Assembly: GCF_017829975.1 (NCBI RefSeq)
Contig: NZ_JAEEGA010000017.1
Span: 1-64,000 of the forward strand
Reading direction: 5' to 3'
Length of the DNA stretch: 64,000 nucleotides
Source of the DNA: Vagococcus allomyrinae
GTDB taxonomy: Bacteria > Bacillota > Bacilli > Lactobacillales > Vagococcaceae
Of the stretch, positions 26,601-33,982 are shown one piece after another. The translations under genes and the position numbers were made by a program. The stretch's first letter is position 1. Every line of letters begins with the position of its first letter. Below the pieces are notes generated by a model that was not told where the DNA came from, made no database searches, and worked only from the letters and a program-made list of their open reading frames with translations.

Positions 26601-26985
26601 GTCCTGCTGCCTCCTCTTCATCCAATTCAATCAAATCGCCTTCAAATCGACATTTTACCGCTTGAACGATCCGCCCAACAACGGCCATCGTTAAAATTGT
26701 CACAATAAAGGTCGCAATCAGCAAACTCCACCAGGTCTCCCGAATCACGGGGAAAAAGACCATAATGCCGACACCTGCTGGCAAAAACAGAATACTTAGG
26801 TTATCCAATAAAAAGACACCAACCGTTTCCACATCGTCTACCTTAACTACCTGATAATACAGAGCAGCAAACAGCAGTAACATGCCAATAACACTGCCTG
26901 GTATTGGCAACTTAAATAATTTCGACACGATCTCACCAGCATAAGTAAAACTAATAATTAATAAAAACTGCTTAAATAACTTCAT
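26578..26985 (-). CDS. lrgA: LrgA/CidA holin-like membrane protein
   Basis: A 135-residue protein with four predicted spans of the CidA/LrgA family, visible in LPIPGSVIGMLLLFAALY and LSILFLPAGVGIMVFFPVI. A GGAGGAAACG site precedes the ATG. The pair lrgA-lrgB is translationally linked. The usual LytSR two-component activator is not next to it in this window, so it may be controlled from elsewhere. A TATAAT-like -10 element lies about 20-30 bases upstream. Confidence 0.92.
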   Translation of the reverse strand: MKLFKQFLLIISFTYAGEIVSKLFKLPIPGSVIGMLLLFAALYYQVVKVDDVETVGVFLLDNLSILFLPAGVGIMVFFPVIRETWWSLLIATFIVTILTMAVVGRIVQAVKCRFEGDLIELDEEEAAGHVTRIDE

Positions 26986-27038
26986 TTAACGTTTCCTCCA
27001 AACTCTACCCATCCATTATATAGCAGATTCCACTTAAT

Positions 27039-27059
27039 AAAAATGAAATTTTCATTTTT
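27039..27059. promoter_or_regulatory. 21-bp palindrome upstream of lrgA
   Basis: AAAAATGAAA and TTTCATTTTT flank a single central T, giving a perfect palindrome. It lies at about the -35 region of the lrgA transcript, just upstream of a TATAAT-like element near 27016-27021 on the minus strand. It is a candidate operator. The AT-rich composition makes a chance palindrome possible. Confidence 0.4.
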
Positions 27060-27121
27060 TTTCATATTTATTGCCAACATTCTATTAAAAGTCCATTTTC
27101 CAACGAACCCCCACAATCCAC

Positions 27122-27151
27122 TTGACCTGCGACATGATTATGAGGTATACT
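27122..27151 (+). promoter_or_regulatory. Predicted promoter of rpsD
   Basis: TTGACC (27122-27127) and TATACT (27146-27151) are 18 bases apart. Transcription should start near 27158, leaving a leader of about 170 bases before rpsD. Confidence 0.75.
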
Positions 27152-27157
27152 AGTCTT

Positions 27158-27328
27158 TGTGTAAAATAAGCAGCTAGAAGATAAGTAACTCGTCAACAGT
27201 TTAACGCCCAATTGGGTTCAATTGCGTAACCACGGCTGCAAGGGGTGAAGATTGAAGGTTGAACTGAACGAATACTAAATTTTCAGAAATTATTTTACTC
27301 CAAAAAAACATTATTGGAGGAATTTTAA
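27158..27328 (+). ncRNA. rpsD leader (Firmicutes S4 leader-like)
   Basis: The roughly 170-base untranslated leader of rpsD contains several short complementary stretches, including CCCAATTGGG around 27207-27216. In Bacillus and relatives S4 represses its own synthesis by binding such a leader. Position and length support this. The specific pseudoknot was not verified. Confidence 0.6.
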
Positions 27329-27940
27329 ATGTCACGTTATACTGGACCAAGTTGGAAAGTTTCACGTCGCCTAGGTATCTCATTATCAGGTACAGGTAAA
27401 GAATTAGCTCGTCGTCCTTATGCACCGGGTCAACACGGACCTAACAGCCGCGGAAAGAAATCTGAATACGGCTTGCAAATGACTGAGAAACAAAAATTAC
27501 GTAACATGTACGGCATGAACGAACGTCAATTCGTTAACACATTTATCAAAGCTGGTAAAATCAGAGAAGGTAAACACGGTGTTAACTTTATGATCTTATT
27601 AGAACAACGCTTAGATAACGTTGTTTACCAATTAGGCTTAGCGACTACTCGTCGTCAATCTCGTCAATTAGTAAACCACGGTCACATCTTAGTAGATGGC
27701 AAACGCGTTGATATCCCTTCTTACCAAGTTGAGGTAGGTCAAGTGGTTTCTGTTCGTGAAAAATCTAAAAACTTAGTAATCGTGAAAGGTGCTATCGAGT
27801 CAGCTTTAGGCCGTCCTGGATACATCACTTTCGATGAAGAAAAATTAGAAGGTGGCTTAAGCCGCTTACCTGAACGTGAAGAGTTAACTCAAGAAGTTGA
27901 CGAATCTTACATCGTTGAGTTCTACAACAAAAAACTCTAA
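27329..27940 (+). CDS. rpsD: 30S ribosomal protein S4
   Basis: Primary 16S-binding protein of the small subunit. The 203-residue product begins [20 protein letters not shown] and has the S4 RNA-binding domain [20 protein letters not shown] followed by [30 protein letters not shown] precedes the ATG. As in Bacillales it is a lone gene with its own promoter, leader and terminator. Codon use is visibly more biased than in the flanking genes, as expected for a highly expressed protein. Confidence 0.98.
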   Translation: MSRYTGPSWKVSRRLGISLSGTGKELARRPYAPGQHGPNSRGKKSEYGLQMTEKQKLRNMYGMNERQFVNTFIKAGKIREGKHGVNFMILLEQRLDNVVYQLGLATTRRQSRQLVNHGHILVDGKRVDIPSYQVEVGQVVSVREKSKNLVIVKGAIESALGRPGYITFDEEKLEGGLSRLPEREELTQEVDESYIVEFYNKKL

Positions 27941-27947
27941 GAGTATC

Positions 27948-27985
27948 AAAAGACTCCAAAGCTGCTCAAGCTTTGGAGTCTTTTT
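27948..27985. terminator. Terminator of rpsD
   Basis: AAAGACTCCAAAGC pairs with GCTTTGGAGTCTTT around a seven-base loop and is followed by TT. The A-rich left flank means it can also act on minus-strand transcripts coming from the comG operon. Confidence 0.92.
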
Positions 27986-28006
27986 CTCGTGCTTACGACT
28001 GGCTTA

Positions 28007-28153
28007 TTAGCAAGTCGCGGATTGTAGAGGACGGCGGCCAGATGATACAACGGAATCTACCTTCTTACCCGCTAGTCCAGTAAAAGGTATCAGGGTCTCC
28101 ACCTCCAGTCGCCCAGGCGCTCCTACTAACAGTAATTCAGGATACGCCACCAT
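28007..28153 (-). CDS. Possible 48-residue ORF coupled to comGG
   Basis: An ATG at 28151-28153 overlaps the TGA stop of comGG (TGATG) and opens a 48-codon frame ending in TAA at 28007-28009. AGGTGG lies three bases upstream. The predicted peptide (MVAYPELLLVGAPGRLEVET...) has no family I recognise, and the stretch looks richer in G+C than comGG. It could be a real coupled small protein, the remnant of a larger gene, or chance. Nothing else occupies the gap between comGG and the rpsD terminator. Confidence 0.25.
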   Translation of the reverse strand: MVAYPELLLVGAPGRLEVETLIPFTGLAGKKVDSVVSSGRRPLQSATC

Positions 28154-28524
28154 CAGCCACCTGCTAAATTAACCCGTTCCACATAAGTTAAGCCGGAATT
28201 TAATTCGATTTCCAGTTCAACATATTGACCACTCATCTTATAAGTGACCACACCAATATTGTAGTAATCCTTCCCAGTAACAGCCTCAACATTGTTATTT
28301 AGATAGCGATTTTTGAGCTTTCCTAAGGTCATCGCAGCCACCGTCTTCCCTTGATACAATTGTTTCGTCTGTTGGTAAAGTGCTGCTTCATGGCGATAAC
28401 TCCTTAAACGTTGCCCGAAAATCAAACTAAAGATCAGCAACAGGACTAATACCGATGGTAAAACCCCACCAACATGCTTACTCTGCCATCCATTGAGGAA
28501 AGCTCCCTTGATATTTTTTGCCAT
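28153..28524 (-). CDS. comGG: Competence pseudopilus protein ComGG
   Basis: The last and most divergent comG product, 123 residues, is assigned mainly by position. It has one N-terminal hydrophobic span (VGGVLPSVLVLLLIFSLIFG), preceded by a short basic region, and a polar C-terminal domain, as minor pseudopilins do. It overlaps comGF by 47 bases. The ATG at 28524 has no strong ribosome binding site, consistent with translational coupling. Confidence 0.8.
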   Translation of the reverse strand: MAKNIKGAFLNGWQSKHVGGVLPSVLVLLLIFSLIFGQRLRSYRHEAALYQQTKQLYQGKTVAAMTLGKLKNRYLNNNVEAVTGKDYYNIGVVTYKMSGQYVELEIELNSGLTYVERVNLAGG

Positions 28525-28957
28525 CAATAAAGGTCACTTCCATTCTAAAGTCAATTTCACTCGGAAAATAATTAACACTCTCAACATGATCCAGCAATAA
28601 TTCGACGCCATTATTTTTCCGTTTGCGCAACTGGGAATTGACATGATCGATATAAAAAAGCTGATCATTCTCTCGACCTGTGGCTTCTTTAAACCAAACC
28701 TTGCCATCTTCCACTTTAAGAAAACGCCATTTTTGTGACGTATTGTCCAAATTAGAGCTAAATAAATGCCATTCCATTGAAGAGGAAAGCCCACTTGGCT
28801 GAGTCGCTAATTGACGCTCAATTTGCAACAACCAGCTAAAAGAATGAATGACAAGGGCCACTACCACTAATGACACAAGACACTCCATCAAGGTAAACCC
28901 ACCATAAAATTTGCTCTTATTTAACCTCTTCACGTTCTGAAAGCCAGATAATCTCAA
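28478..28957 (-). CDS. comGF: Competence pseudopilin ComGF
   Basis: A minor pseudopilin of the DNA-uptake pilus. The prepilin-like motif is KFYGGFTLMECLVSLVVVALVI, followed by a roughly 110-residue globular domain with MEWHLFSSNLDN and SEIDFRMEVTFIDGKKY, which resemble ComGF. The start is uncertain. TTG at 28957 has AGGTGA five bases upstream and gives 159 residues. GTG at 28933 is an alternative without a ribosome binding site. It overlaps both comGE and comGG. Confidence 0.82.
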   Translation of the reverse strand: MRLSGFQNVKRLNKSKFYGGFTLMECLVSLVVVALVIHSFSWLLQIERQLATQPSGLSSSMEWHLFSSNLDNTSQKWRFLKVEDGKVWFKEATGRENDQLFYIDHVNSQLRKRKNNGVELLLDHVESVNYFPSEIDFRMEVTFIDGKKYQGSFPQWMAE

Positions 28958-29261
28958 ACTGCTCACCTGCCATTTCCAGCTCAATGCCTCTCATCTGTTC
29001 AACAGTATCAATTACTTGGGCTGAAATTAACAGACCATTGCTCTTTTTACCAGTCAAATCAGCCTTCCCATGAGAATAAAAACCATTGGCAATTTCACTA
29101 AAGTAACGATAGACTTCTAGTTTATCGCGATTGTGCTGTTTTTTTTCCTCCATAAAAAGGATTAGGGGGATTAACTGTATGAGGATTAAGGTCGCTACCG
29201 CAAAGGCCAGCAGACTCTCGAACAAAATATAACCTGAATACTTAGATCTCTTTAATAACAA
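28917..29261 (-). CDS. comGE: Competence pseudopilin ComGE
   Basis: A minor pseudopilin of 114 residues from a TTG at 29261, placed eight bases after GGGAG. This gives a normal length and an N-terminus MLLKRSKYSGYILFESLL. The motif GYILFESLLAFAVATLILIQ replaces the usual GFTLVE but keeps the fifth-position Glu. It overlaps comGD by 20 bases. Longer in-frame starts exist upstream but lie entirely within comGD. Confidence 0.82.
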   Translation of the reverse strand: MLLKRSKYSGYILFESLLAFAVATLILIQLIPLILFMEEKKQHNRDKLEVYRYFSEIANGFYSHGKADLTGKKSNGLLISAQVIDTVEQMRGIELEMAGEQFEIIWLSEREEVK

Positions 29262-29703
29262 AACGTCCACTCCCAATCTGATACACATACTCCAAATATT
29301 TGCGATGATAAGGCGTTTGGAATCGAAAGGTATGGGCCTGTTCAACATTTCCCGATCCACCTAAAAAGTTTAAACGAACATCTCGCTGAAGACTGACTCC
29401 TTTTGACAATTTTAGCGATTCAACAACAAAGCTGCCGTCGGCCTGAAAAAAAGCAAAACTAATGCTTCTGCCATTTTTTTCTGCTGATACTCTGGTTTGT
29501 TTCCGAAAAACGATGGCCGATTGTTGAGTTTGAATCAAGCGCTCTTCAAATTCTTCAATAAAAGCTTGATAGCTAAGCCGCTCGCGCCACTGATTAAGTT
29601 GCAACATCGGCAACCCGAAAAAAAGGCTGACAACAAGCAAGACCATCAGCGATTCAACTAAGGTGAAGCCCTGATAAAACGCCTTACTCCCGGAGGGTTT
29701 CAT
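29242..29703 (-). CDS. comGD: Competence pseudopilin ComGD
   Basis: A pseudopilin of 153 residues with a type IV prepilin motif, AFYQGFTLVESLMVLLVVSL. Cleavage by ComC after the Gly would leave N-methylated Phe. The remainder contains the ERLIQTQQSAIVFRKQTRV helix common in ComGD. The ATG at 29703 has AGGA eight bases upstream. It overlaps comGC by 20 bases and comGE by 20 bases. Confidence 0.88.
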   Translation of the reverse strand: MKPSGSKAFYQGFTLVESLMVLLVVSLFFGLPMLQLNQWRERLSYQAFIEEFEERLIQTQQSAIVFRKQTRVSAEKNGRSISFAFFQADGSFVVESLKLSKGVSLQRDVRLNFLGGSGNVEQAHTFRFQTPYHRKYLEYVYQIGSGRFVIKEI

Positions 29704-29998
29704 CGGTAATTCCTAGTTTTTCCGCTCGTTTTTTTTGTTCCGCTGACAAATATTTTTTCTTGACTAAATTTTCAAGTGAGAGCTGGTTGCCTGCTATGCT
29801 CTCGTCCTCATGCTGGGTATACAATTCAACTTGAGTCACCACAACTTTTCTAAAGGCGTCATCACCTTTAGCATTGATTTTTTCCCGCTGCCCCGTTAAA
29901 TTGGGCACAAACAAAAACACCAAAACAGCAATCACCAGTAAGACAATCAACATTTCCACTAAAGTAAACCCAGCGTACTTCTGTTTTTTCCTTTTCAT
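29684..29998 (-). CDS. comGC: Major competence pseudopilin ComGC
   Basis: The main subunit of the transformation pilus, 104 residues. MKRKKQKYAGFTLVEMLIVLLVIAVL is the canonical class 3 prepilin signal with cleavage after Gly-10, shown here for orientation by its key residues G10, F11 and E15. The ATG at 29998 overlaps the comGB stop in an ATGA arrangement. The frame is open 33 codons further upstream inside comGB, but that part is not prepilin-like. Confidence 0.93.
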   Translation of the reverse strand: MKRKKQKYAGFTLVEMLIVLLVIAVLVFLFVPNLTGQREKINAKGDDAFRKVVVTQVELYTQHEDESIAGNQLSLENLVKKKYLSAEQKKRAEKLGITDETLRE

Positions 29999-31134
29999 AA
30001 AATCTCTCCCATTTCTTGGTAAATTGGTAGTAATAAGGCGCCATAAACGGCCACAATTAAGACTGCCACAAAAACAAAAATCAGTGGTTGTAGCCATGTT
30101 AATAAGCGCTCAACTTTCTGACTTAACTGCCTCCACAACCGGTTGCTATAAATAATTAACTCATCTCCTAATTTCCCCTTAGCTTCACCTTGTTGAATAA
30201 TGCCTGACAATTCCTTTTGAAAAAAAGACCACTTGCCAATCTGCACGTGAATCCCGTTTCCCTGCTCCAGCTCTAAACTCAAGTACTCTGCCACTTCTCC
30301 CATTAATTTTGTACTATCCTCCCCTTTCATAATCGTCAAAATTTGTTTCATCTCCAACCCTAAGTTCAACAACTTCCCTAATTCGCCTGCAAAAAACGAG
30401 GTATAATAATAACGTAAAAACACGCCTACTAAAGGGATCTTCATTAAAAAGCGACTTTGCCTAATGGCTGGTTTCCCCTTAAAATAACCTCGCGTCAGCA
30501 CACAGAGCAAACCGCCAATCACCAGCACCCCTAAAAGGCTCATCGGTCCATACTCAATTACTAAAAAGCCAACATTAGTTGTTGCCTCCTGATCACTATA
30601 GGTCCCTAGCTGAGGCAATAGCAACCACTTCATCAAAAGCATCACTGCTGCGAGAAACACTAACAACATCAGCGGATAAGCCAACACTTTGGAAGCTTGC
30701 TTTCGTTGTTGATCCCGATCGCTTAATTGACGACCGATTTGAATTAAAGTTCCACTTAAATCGCCATGGACCTCAGACAACCGCAATTGGGTCACGTAGG
30801 TACTGGCAAAGTTTAAATCTTGAAAACACTGGTAAAACAAGTTGCCCTGTGCCAAATGTTGCTCAATCAACTCAATCGCCGGTTGTTCTCTGGGAATTAG
30901 TTGCTTCATAAAGCGCAAACTTTCTTGTAATGTAAAGCCATTAACTAATAAATCACCTAATAGCAAAACAAAGTCACGCTTTCGCTGGCTGGATAATTTA
31001 AGCTTTTTTCTAAGACTCTCTTTGGAACGTTTCCGTCGAAATATACCCCAGAAGCCACGCTTTTTGGAGACTTTTTTGCCATGACTGGGGGGCCTTCTGC
31101 GAGAACTTCCCTTCTTTCGTAAAGATGGCATCAA
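29995..31134 (-). CDS. comGB: Competence pilus membrane protein ComGB
   Basis: Polytopic platform protein of the DNA-uptake pilus (GspF/PilC family), 379 residues. It shows two repeated domains with SSQRKRDFVLLLGDLLVNGFTLQESL and GELGKLLNLGLEMKQILTIM, and spans such as LMLLVFLAAVMLLMKWLLL and LIFVFVAVLIVAVYGALLL. The N-terminal roughly 45 residues are extremely basic and are encoded within a 125-base overlap with comGA. I found no better start downstream, so either the overlap is real or translation begins at an unrecognised codon. Confidence 0.88.
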   Translation of the reverse strand: MMPSLRKKGSSRRRPPSHGKKVSKKRGFWGIFRRKRSKESLRKKLKLSSQRKRDFVLLLGDLLVNGFTLQESLRFMKQLIPREQPAIELIEQHLAQGNLFYQCFQDLNFASTYVTQLRLSEVHGDLSGTLIQIGRQLSDRDQQRKQASKVLAYPLMLLVFLAAVMLLMKWLLLPQLGTYSDQEATTNVGFLVIEYGPMSLLGVLVIGGLLCVLTRGYFKGKPAIRQSRFLMKIPLVGVFLRYYYTSFFAGELGKLLNLGLEMKQILTIMKGEDSTKLMGEVAEYLSLELEQGNGIHVQIGKWSFFQKELSGIIQQGEAKGKLGDELIIYSNRLWRQLSQKVERLLTWLQPLIFVFVAVLIVAVYGALLLPIYQEMGEIL

Positions 31135-32017
31135 ACATCACTCCACTTCCTCCACTTTGACAAAATTGCGAACAACTCCCCAAACAATAGGGACAAACCA
31201 CTGGCAATAAACGCTGATAGATAATCCCTCGCAAACACTGCCTTAACTCCTCCTTGGCCACACCTAACTCTAACAAGCGCGGGACAATGCTTTCCTTATT
31301 TAACCCATGAATCGTCGAAAAAATCGTATGGCCTGTTAAGGCACCACGAATTACCGCTTGAGCTGTTTCACGGTCACGAATTTCACCAACAATTAGCACA
31401 TCAGGTCGATGTCGCAAACACACTTTAACGAGTTTTTCATAACTTAAGTTAATTTTTTTATTCACTTGCAACTGTAAAAAAGCCGGATCTTCAATTTCCA
31501 CAGGGTCTTCAATGGTAATCACCTGCCTGTTTTGCCGTCCTAATTGTTTGGCTAAACGGTACATTGACGTCGTTTTGCCAGAACCAGTTGGCCCAGAAAA
31601 CAAATAAAGCCCTGATTTTTTAACCGCTTCTTCAATCACCACTAGTTGCTTCGGGAAAAATGTCAGATAGTCTTCCTCGCCTGTAAAATCATGCAATAAG
31701 CGAATCACTAAACTTTCTCGATGTTGAAAATCACCGACTGTCGAAAAACGCAGTCGCCTTTTCTTGCCTGAGACAACTCTATTACCCGCCCCCACTTGAC
31801 TTCTTCGCTTCTCCGCCACATCCATATCGGCCATGTACTTAAAGTATAAAATTAATTTCTCTCCTGCTTCTTGAGGCAGCTTACCATAACGAATTTTCCC
31901 CAGTTGATACCGAAACGATACTTCGTATCCTTTTTTTTGGGGAAAGATATAAATATCACTCGCCCGATGTTGCACCCCGAACCGCAACAACAATTTGCCA
32001 TAACTTGAAATGTCCAT
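31010..32017 (-). CDS. comGA: Competence pilus assembly ATPase ComGA
   Basis: Cytoplasmic secretion ATPase (GspE/PilB family) that drives pseudopilus assembly. The 335-residue chain has Walker A FSGPTGSGKTTSM (about residue 145), the Asp box ITIEDPVE, Walker B RPDVLIVGEIRDRETAQ and the His box ALTGHTIFSTIH. A Cys-rich segment, VVCPYCLGSCSQFC, may bind zinc. AAGGAGAACAGG precedes the ATG. It heads comGA-GG, behind a ComX-type box. It overlaps comGB by 125 bases. Confidence 0.94.
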   Translation of the reverse strand: MDISSYGKLLLRFGVQHRASDIYIFPQKKGYEVSFRYQLGKIRYGKLPQEAGEKLILYFKYMADMDVAEKRRSQVGAGNRVVSGKKRRLRFSTVGDFQHRESLVIRLLHDFTGEEDYLTFFPKQLVVIEEAVKKSGLYLFSGPTGSGKTTSMYRLAKQLGRQNRQVITIEDPVEIEDPAFLQLQVNKKINLSYEKLVKVCLRHRPDVLIVGEIRDRETAQAVIRGALTGHTIFSTIHGLNKESIVPRLLELGVAKEELRQCLRGIIYQRLLPVVCPYCLGSCSQFCQSGGSGVMFDAIFTKEGKFSQKAPQSWQKSLQKAWLLGYISTETFQRES

Positions 32018-32068
32018 CCTGTTCTCCTTCCCTATTATATAATTCGCAGACTAGCGTGTTTCTCGTTA

Positions 32069-32076
32069 AATTCGTA
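32069..32076 (-). promoter_or_regulatory. Candidate ComX (SigX) box of comG operon
   Basis: On the minus strand TACGAATT, preceded by a long T-run, lies 51 bases before the comGA ATG. It differs in one base from TACGAATA, the streptococcal/lactococcal competence sigma-factor box, which sits at a similar distance from late competence genes. No sigma-A promoter with both hexamers is evident here. Confidence 0.5.
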
Positions 32077-32113
32077 AAAAAAAAAACGATTTTCCCGCTA
32101 TTGGGAAAATCGT
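32076..32113 (-). terminator. Terminator of the yebC-DUF6176 unit
   Basis: On the minus strand ACGATTTTCCC pairs with GGGAAAATCGT around a six-base loop, followed by at least ten T's. The T-run merges with the candidate ComX box of comGA. Confidence 0.92.
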
Positions 32114-32122
32114 CTGCTTCAC

Positions 32123-32470
32123 TTATTTCATCATGTTTGTAAGATAATCGGGTATCATCGTTAAATTGGTCTGCAACAATACCTCCCCATACTGAGAATC
32201 GATGCACGCTTCCCAATACCTTAAATGCTGCTTGTCGACAGCAAAGTCCGAATCGCCAACGTCAACCGCTCCTTCACCTTGGACAGAAAACCAGTAAAGA
32301 TAGGTAACCCCTGCCAACTCTTCTTGAAAAATAGCCTCGACGTACATTTTTTCTTGCTCCAAGGTCAGCAAGACCTCAGACAGATGATCCTGCAAAAAAG
32401 CCATCCATTCTTTCACCAATGCTTCTTTTCCTGCTAAAACGCGATAACGGCTTAACTCCGTCTTGGCCAT
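32123..32470 (-). CDS. DUF6176-like protein
   Basis: A 115-residue soluble protein beginning MAKTELSRYRVLAGKEALVKEWMAFLQDH, which I recognise as resembling the DUF6176 family of uncharacterised small proteins of lactic acid bacteria. It has no membrane span or catalytic motif that I can identify. The ATG at 32470 lies four bases after the yebC stop, with GGAG about 12 bases upstream. An extension of 15 codons upstream would overlap yebC. A terminator directly follows. Confidence 0.8.
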   Translation of the reverse strand: MAKTELSRYRVLAGKEALVKEWMAFLQDHLSEVLLTLEQEKMYVEAIFQEELAGVTYLYWFSVQGEGAVDVGDSDFAVDKQHLRYWEACIDSQYGEVLLQTNLTMIPDYLTNMMK

Positions 32471-32474
32471 CTGA

Positions 32475-33200
32475 CTACATTTCTCCAGAGGTATAAACCT
32501 CTGAAACATCGTCATCGTCTTCTAAAGCATCAATCAGTTGCTGAACTTTTTGTGCTTGCTTTTCAGCTAGTTCAATAAGCGTTTGGGGAACCATCGTCAA
32601 CTCAGCCTGGGCTAATTGATAGCCATCTGCTTTTAAAGCATCTCGTACGCTTTGGAAATCACTTGGGTCAGTATAGATCTCAAAAACTTCATCAGAAGTC
32701 TCCAAGTCTTCCCCGCCTGCCTCCAACACACTCATCATCATGGTATCTTCATCGACGGTCAACCCCTCCCGATCAATGGCTAGATAGCCCTTACGATCAA
32801 ACATATAACTGACAGAGCCTGTCTCACCCAAAGAACCACCATTTTTATTAAAGGCTACCCGCACATTGGTTGACGTACGATTGCGATTATCCGTTAAAGC
32901 ATAGACCAGAATTGCCACGCCTTCTGGTCCATAGCCTTCATAAATCACTTCGTCGTAATTTTCACCTTCACCAGCTGCACTGGCTTTCTTTATCGCTCGC
33001 TGGATATTGTCATTTGGCATATTGGCGGCTTTAGCTTTATCCAAGACCATTCGCAAAGAAGGATTCGAGTCTGGATCAGGTCCACCACTTTTCGCTGCCA
33101 TGTATAACTCTCGAGATAATTTCTGGAAAATTTTACCTCGTTTTGCATCTTGAGCATTTTTTCTGCCTTGAATATTCTTCCATTTAGAATGTCCTGCCAT
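32475..33200 (-). CDS. yebC: YebC/PmpR-family protein
   Basis: A 241-residue protein with the universal family opening [20 protein letters not shown] and [14 protein letters not shown], plus [19 protein letters not shown] and a C-terminal [12 protein letters not shown]. Members have been described both as transcription regulators and, more recently, as factors that relieve ribosome stalling. The sequence does not decide between these. GAGGGTGTAAAGA precedes the ATG. It probably shares a transcript with the DUF6176-like gene. Confidence 0.96.
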   Translation of the reverse strand: MAGHSKWKNIQGRKNAQDAKRGKIFQKLSRELYMAAKSGGPDPDSNPSLRMVLDKAKAANMPNDNIQRAIKKASAAGEGENYDEVIYEGYGPEGVAILVYALTDNRNRTSTNVRVAFNKNGGSLGETGSVSYMFDRKGYLAIDREGLTVDEDTMMMSVLEAGGEDLETSDEVFEIYTDPSDFQSVRDALKADGYQLAQAELTMVPQTLIELAEKQAQKVQQLIDALEDDDDVSEVYTSGEM

Positions 33201-33312
33201 TCTTTACACCCTCTTTCAATTAATGTAGGCAAAACCTACTTGCTCTTCTATTTTAACAAAGATAAGCCATAACAGCAAAGGCTTACAGAAAGATTCGTCA
33301 TTTTCCTTACGA

Positions 33313-33345
33313 TGCCAAAAAGCAACTAAGATAAACGTCTTAGCT
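33313..33345 (-). terminator. Terminator of the vanZ-like gene
   Basis: On the minus strand GGCAGCTAAGA pairs with TCTTAGTTGC around a six-base loop, followed by TTTTT. The hairpin begins within the last codons of the gene. Confidence 0.75.
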
Positions 33346-33861
33346 GCCTTTTCTCACTCGCTTGATGAGCATCACGACTAAACAAATAACAATGGCGGTC
33401 AATGCCCCCATGCTGTCCAACATCACATCTTGAAACAGTGGCGTCCGTCCACCCGTTAACATTTGATGAAATTCATCTAAACCAGCATAACCCGTGGCGG
33501 CTAGCCAGCTGACTAAAGCCGTAAGCCCCATGTTTTTAATCCGTGGCTGTAGCCCTAAAAACCATGAACCACCTAAGATAAAGTAGGTGCCAAAGTGAGC
33601 CCCTTTGCGAATAAAAAATTCCACAAAACTAAAATAGCCACTTTCCTTAATACTGACCGGACTCCCTGCATAGCTAAAGCTAATTTGGCTCAAACGCGCT
33701 TTAAACGGTTCATTCTTTAATAGTTTCTCCAATAAAGAGAGCTGCGATTGTTGTTCGTAGGTTTGCGACGAACTGATAAAAAGGACGACCATCACCACTA
33801 TCGCTACGCCAATATAAATATTGCCATTTTTTACATGTTTACTTTTTGCCACAAATTTCAT
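33340..33861 (-). CDS. VanZ-family membrane protein
   Basis: A 173-residue protein with four predicted spans. The family pattern is FIRKGAHFGTYFILGGSWF followed by GLDEFHQMLTGGRTPLFQDVMLDSMGA, which includes the conserved KxxHF, DEFHQ and R-x(4-6)-D-x(3)-N/D-x(2)-G residues of VanZ proteins. VanZ confers low-level teicoplanin tolerance in vanA clusters, but most chromosomal members have no known role. The ATG at 33861 has GAGAGG nine bases upstream. It is a single gene, divergent from the oligoendopeptidase gene. Confidence 0.88.
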   Translation of the reverse strand: MKFVAKSKHVKNGNIYIGVAIVVMVVLFISSSQTYEQQSQLSLLEKLLKNEPFKARLSQISFSYAGSPVSIKESGYFSFVEFFIRKGAHFGTYFILGGSWFLGLQPRIKNMGLTALVSWLAATGYAGLDEFHQMLTGGRTPLFQDVMLDSMGALTAIVICLVVMLIKRVRKGS

Positions 33862-33982
33862 CTCCTTGTCCCTCTCTAATCCTACAAAAAATTTAAGCAT
33901 TTAGCAATTGATTTCTGCTAATTAGTGCCTATTATGGGTTTTTTATACTATAATAGAAAGTAATTTGAAAGGAGCGACATTA

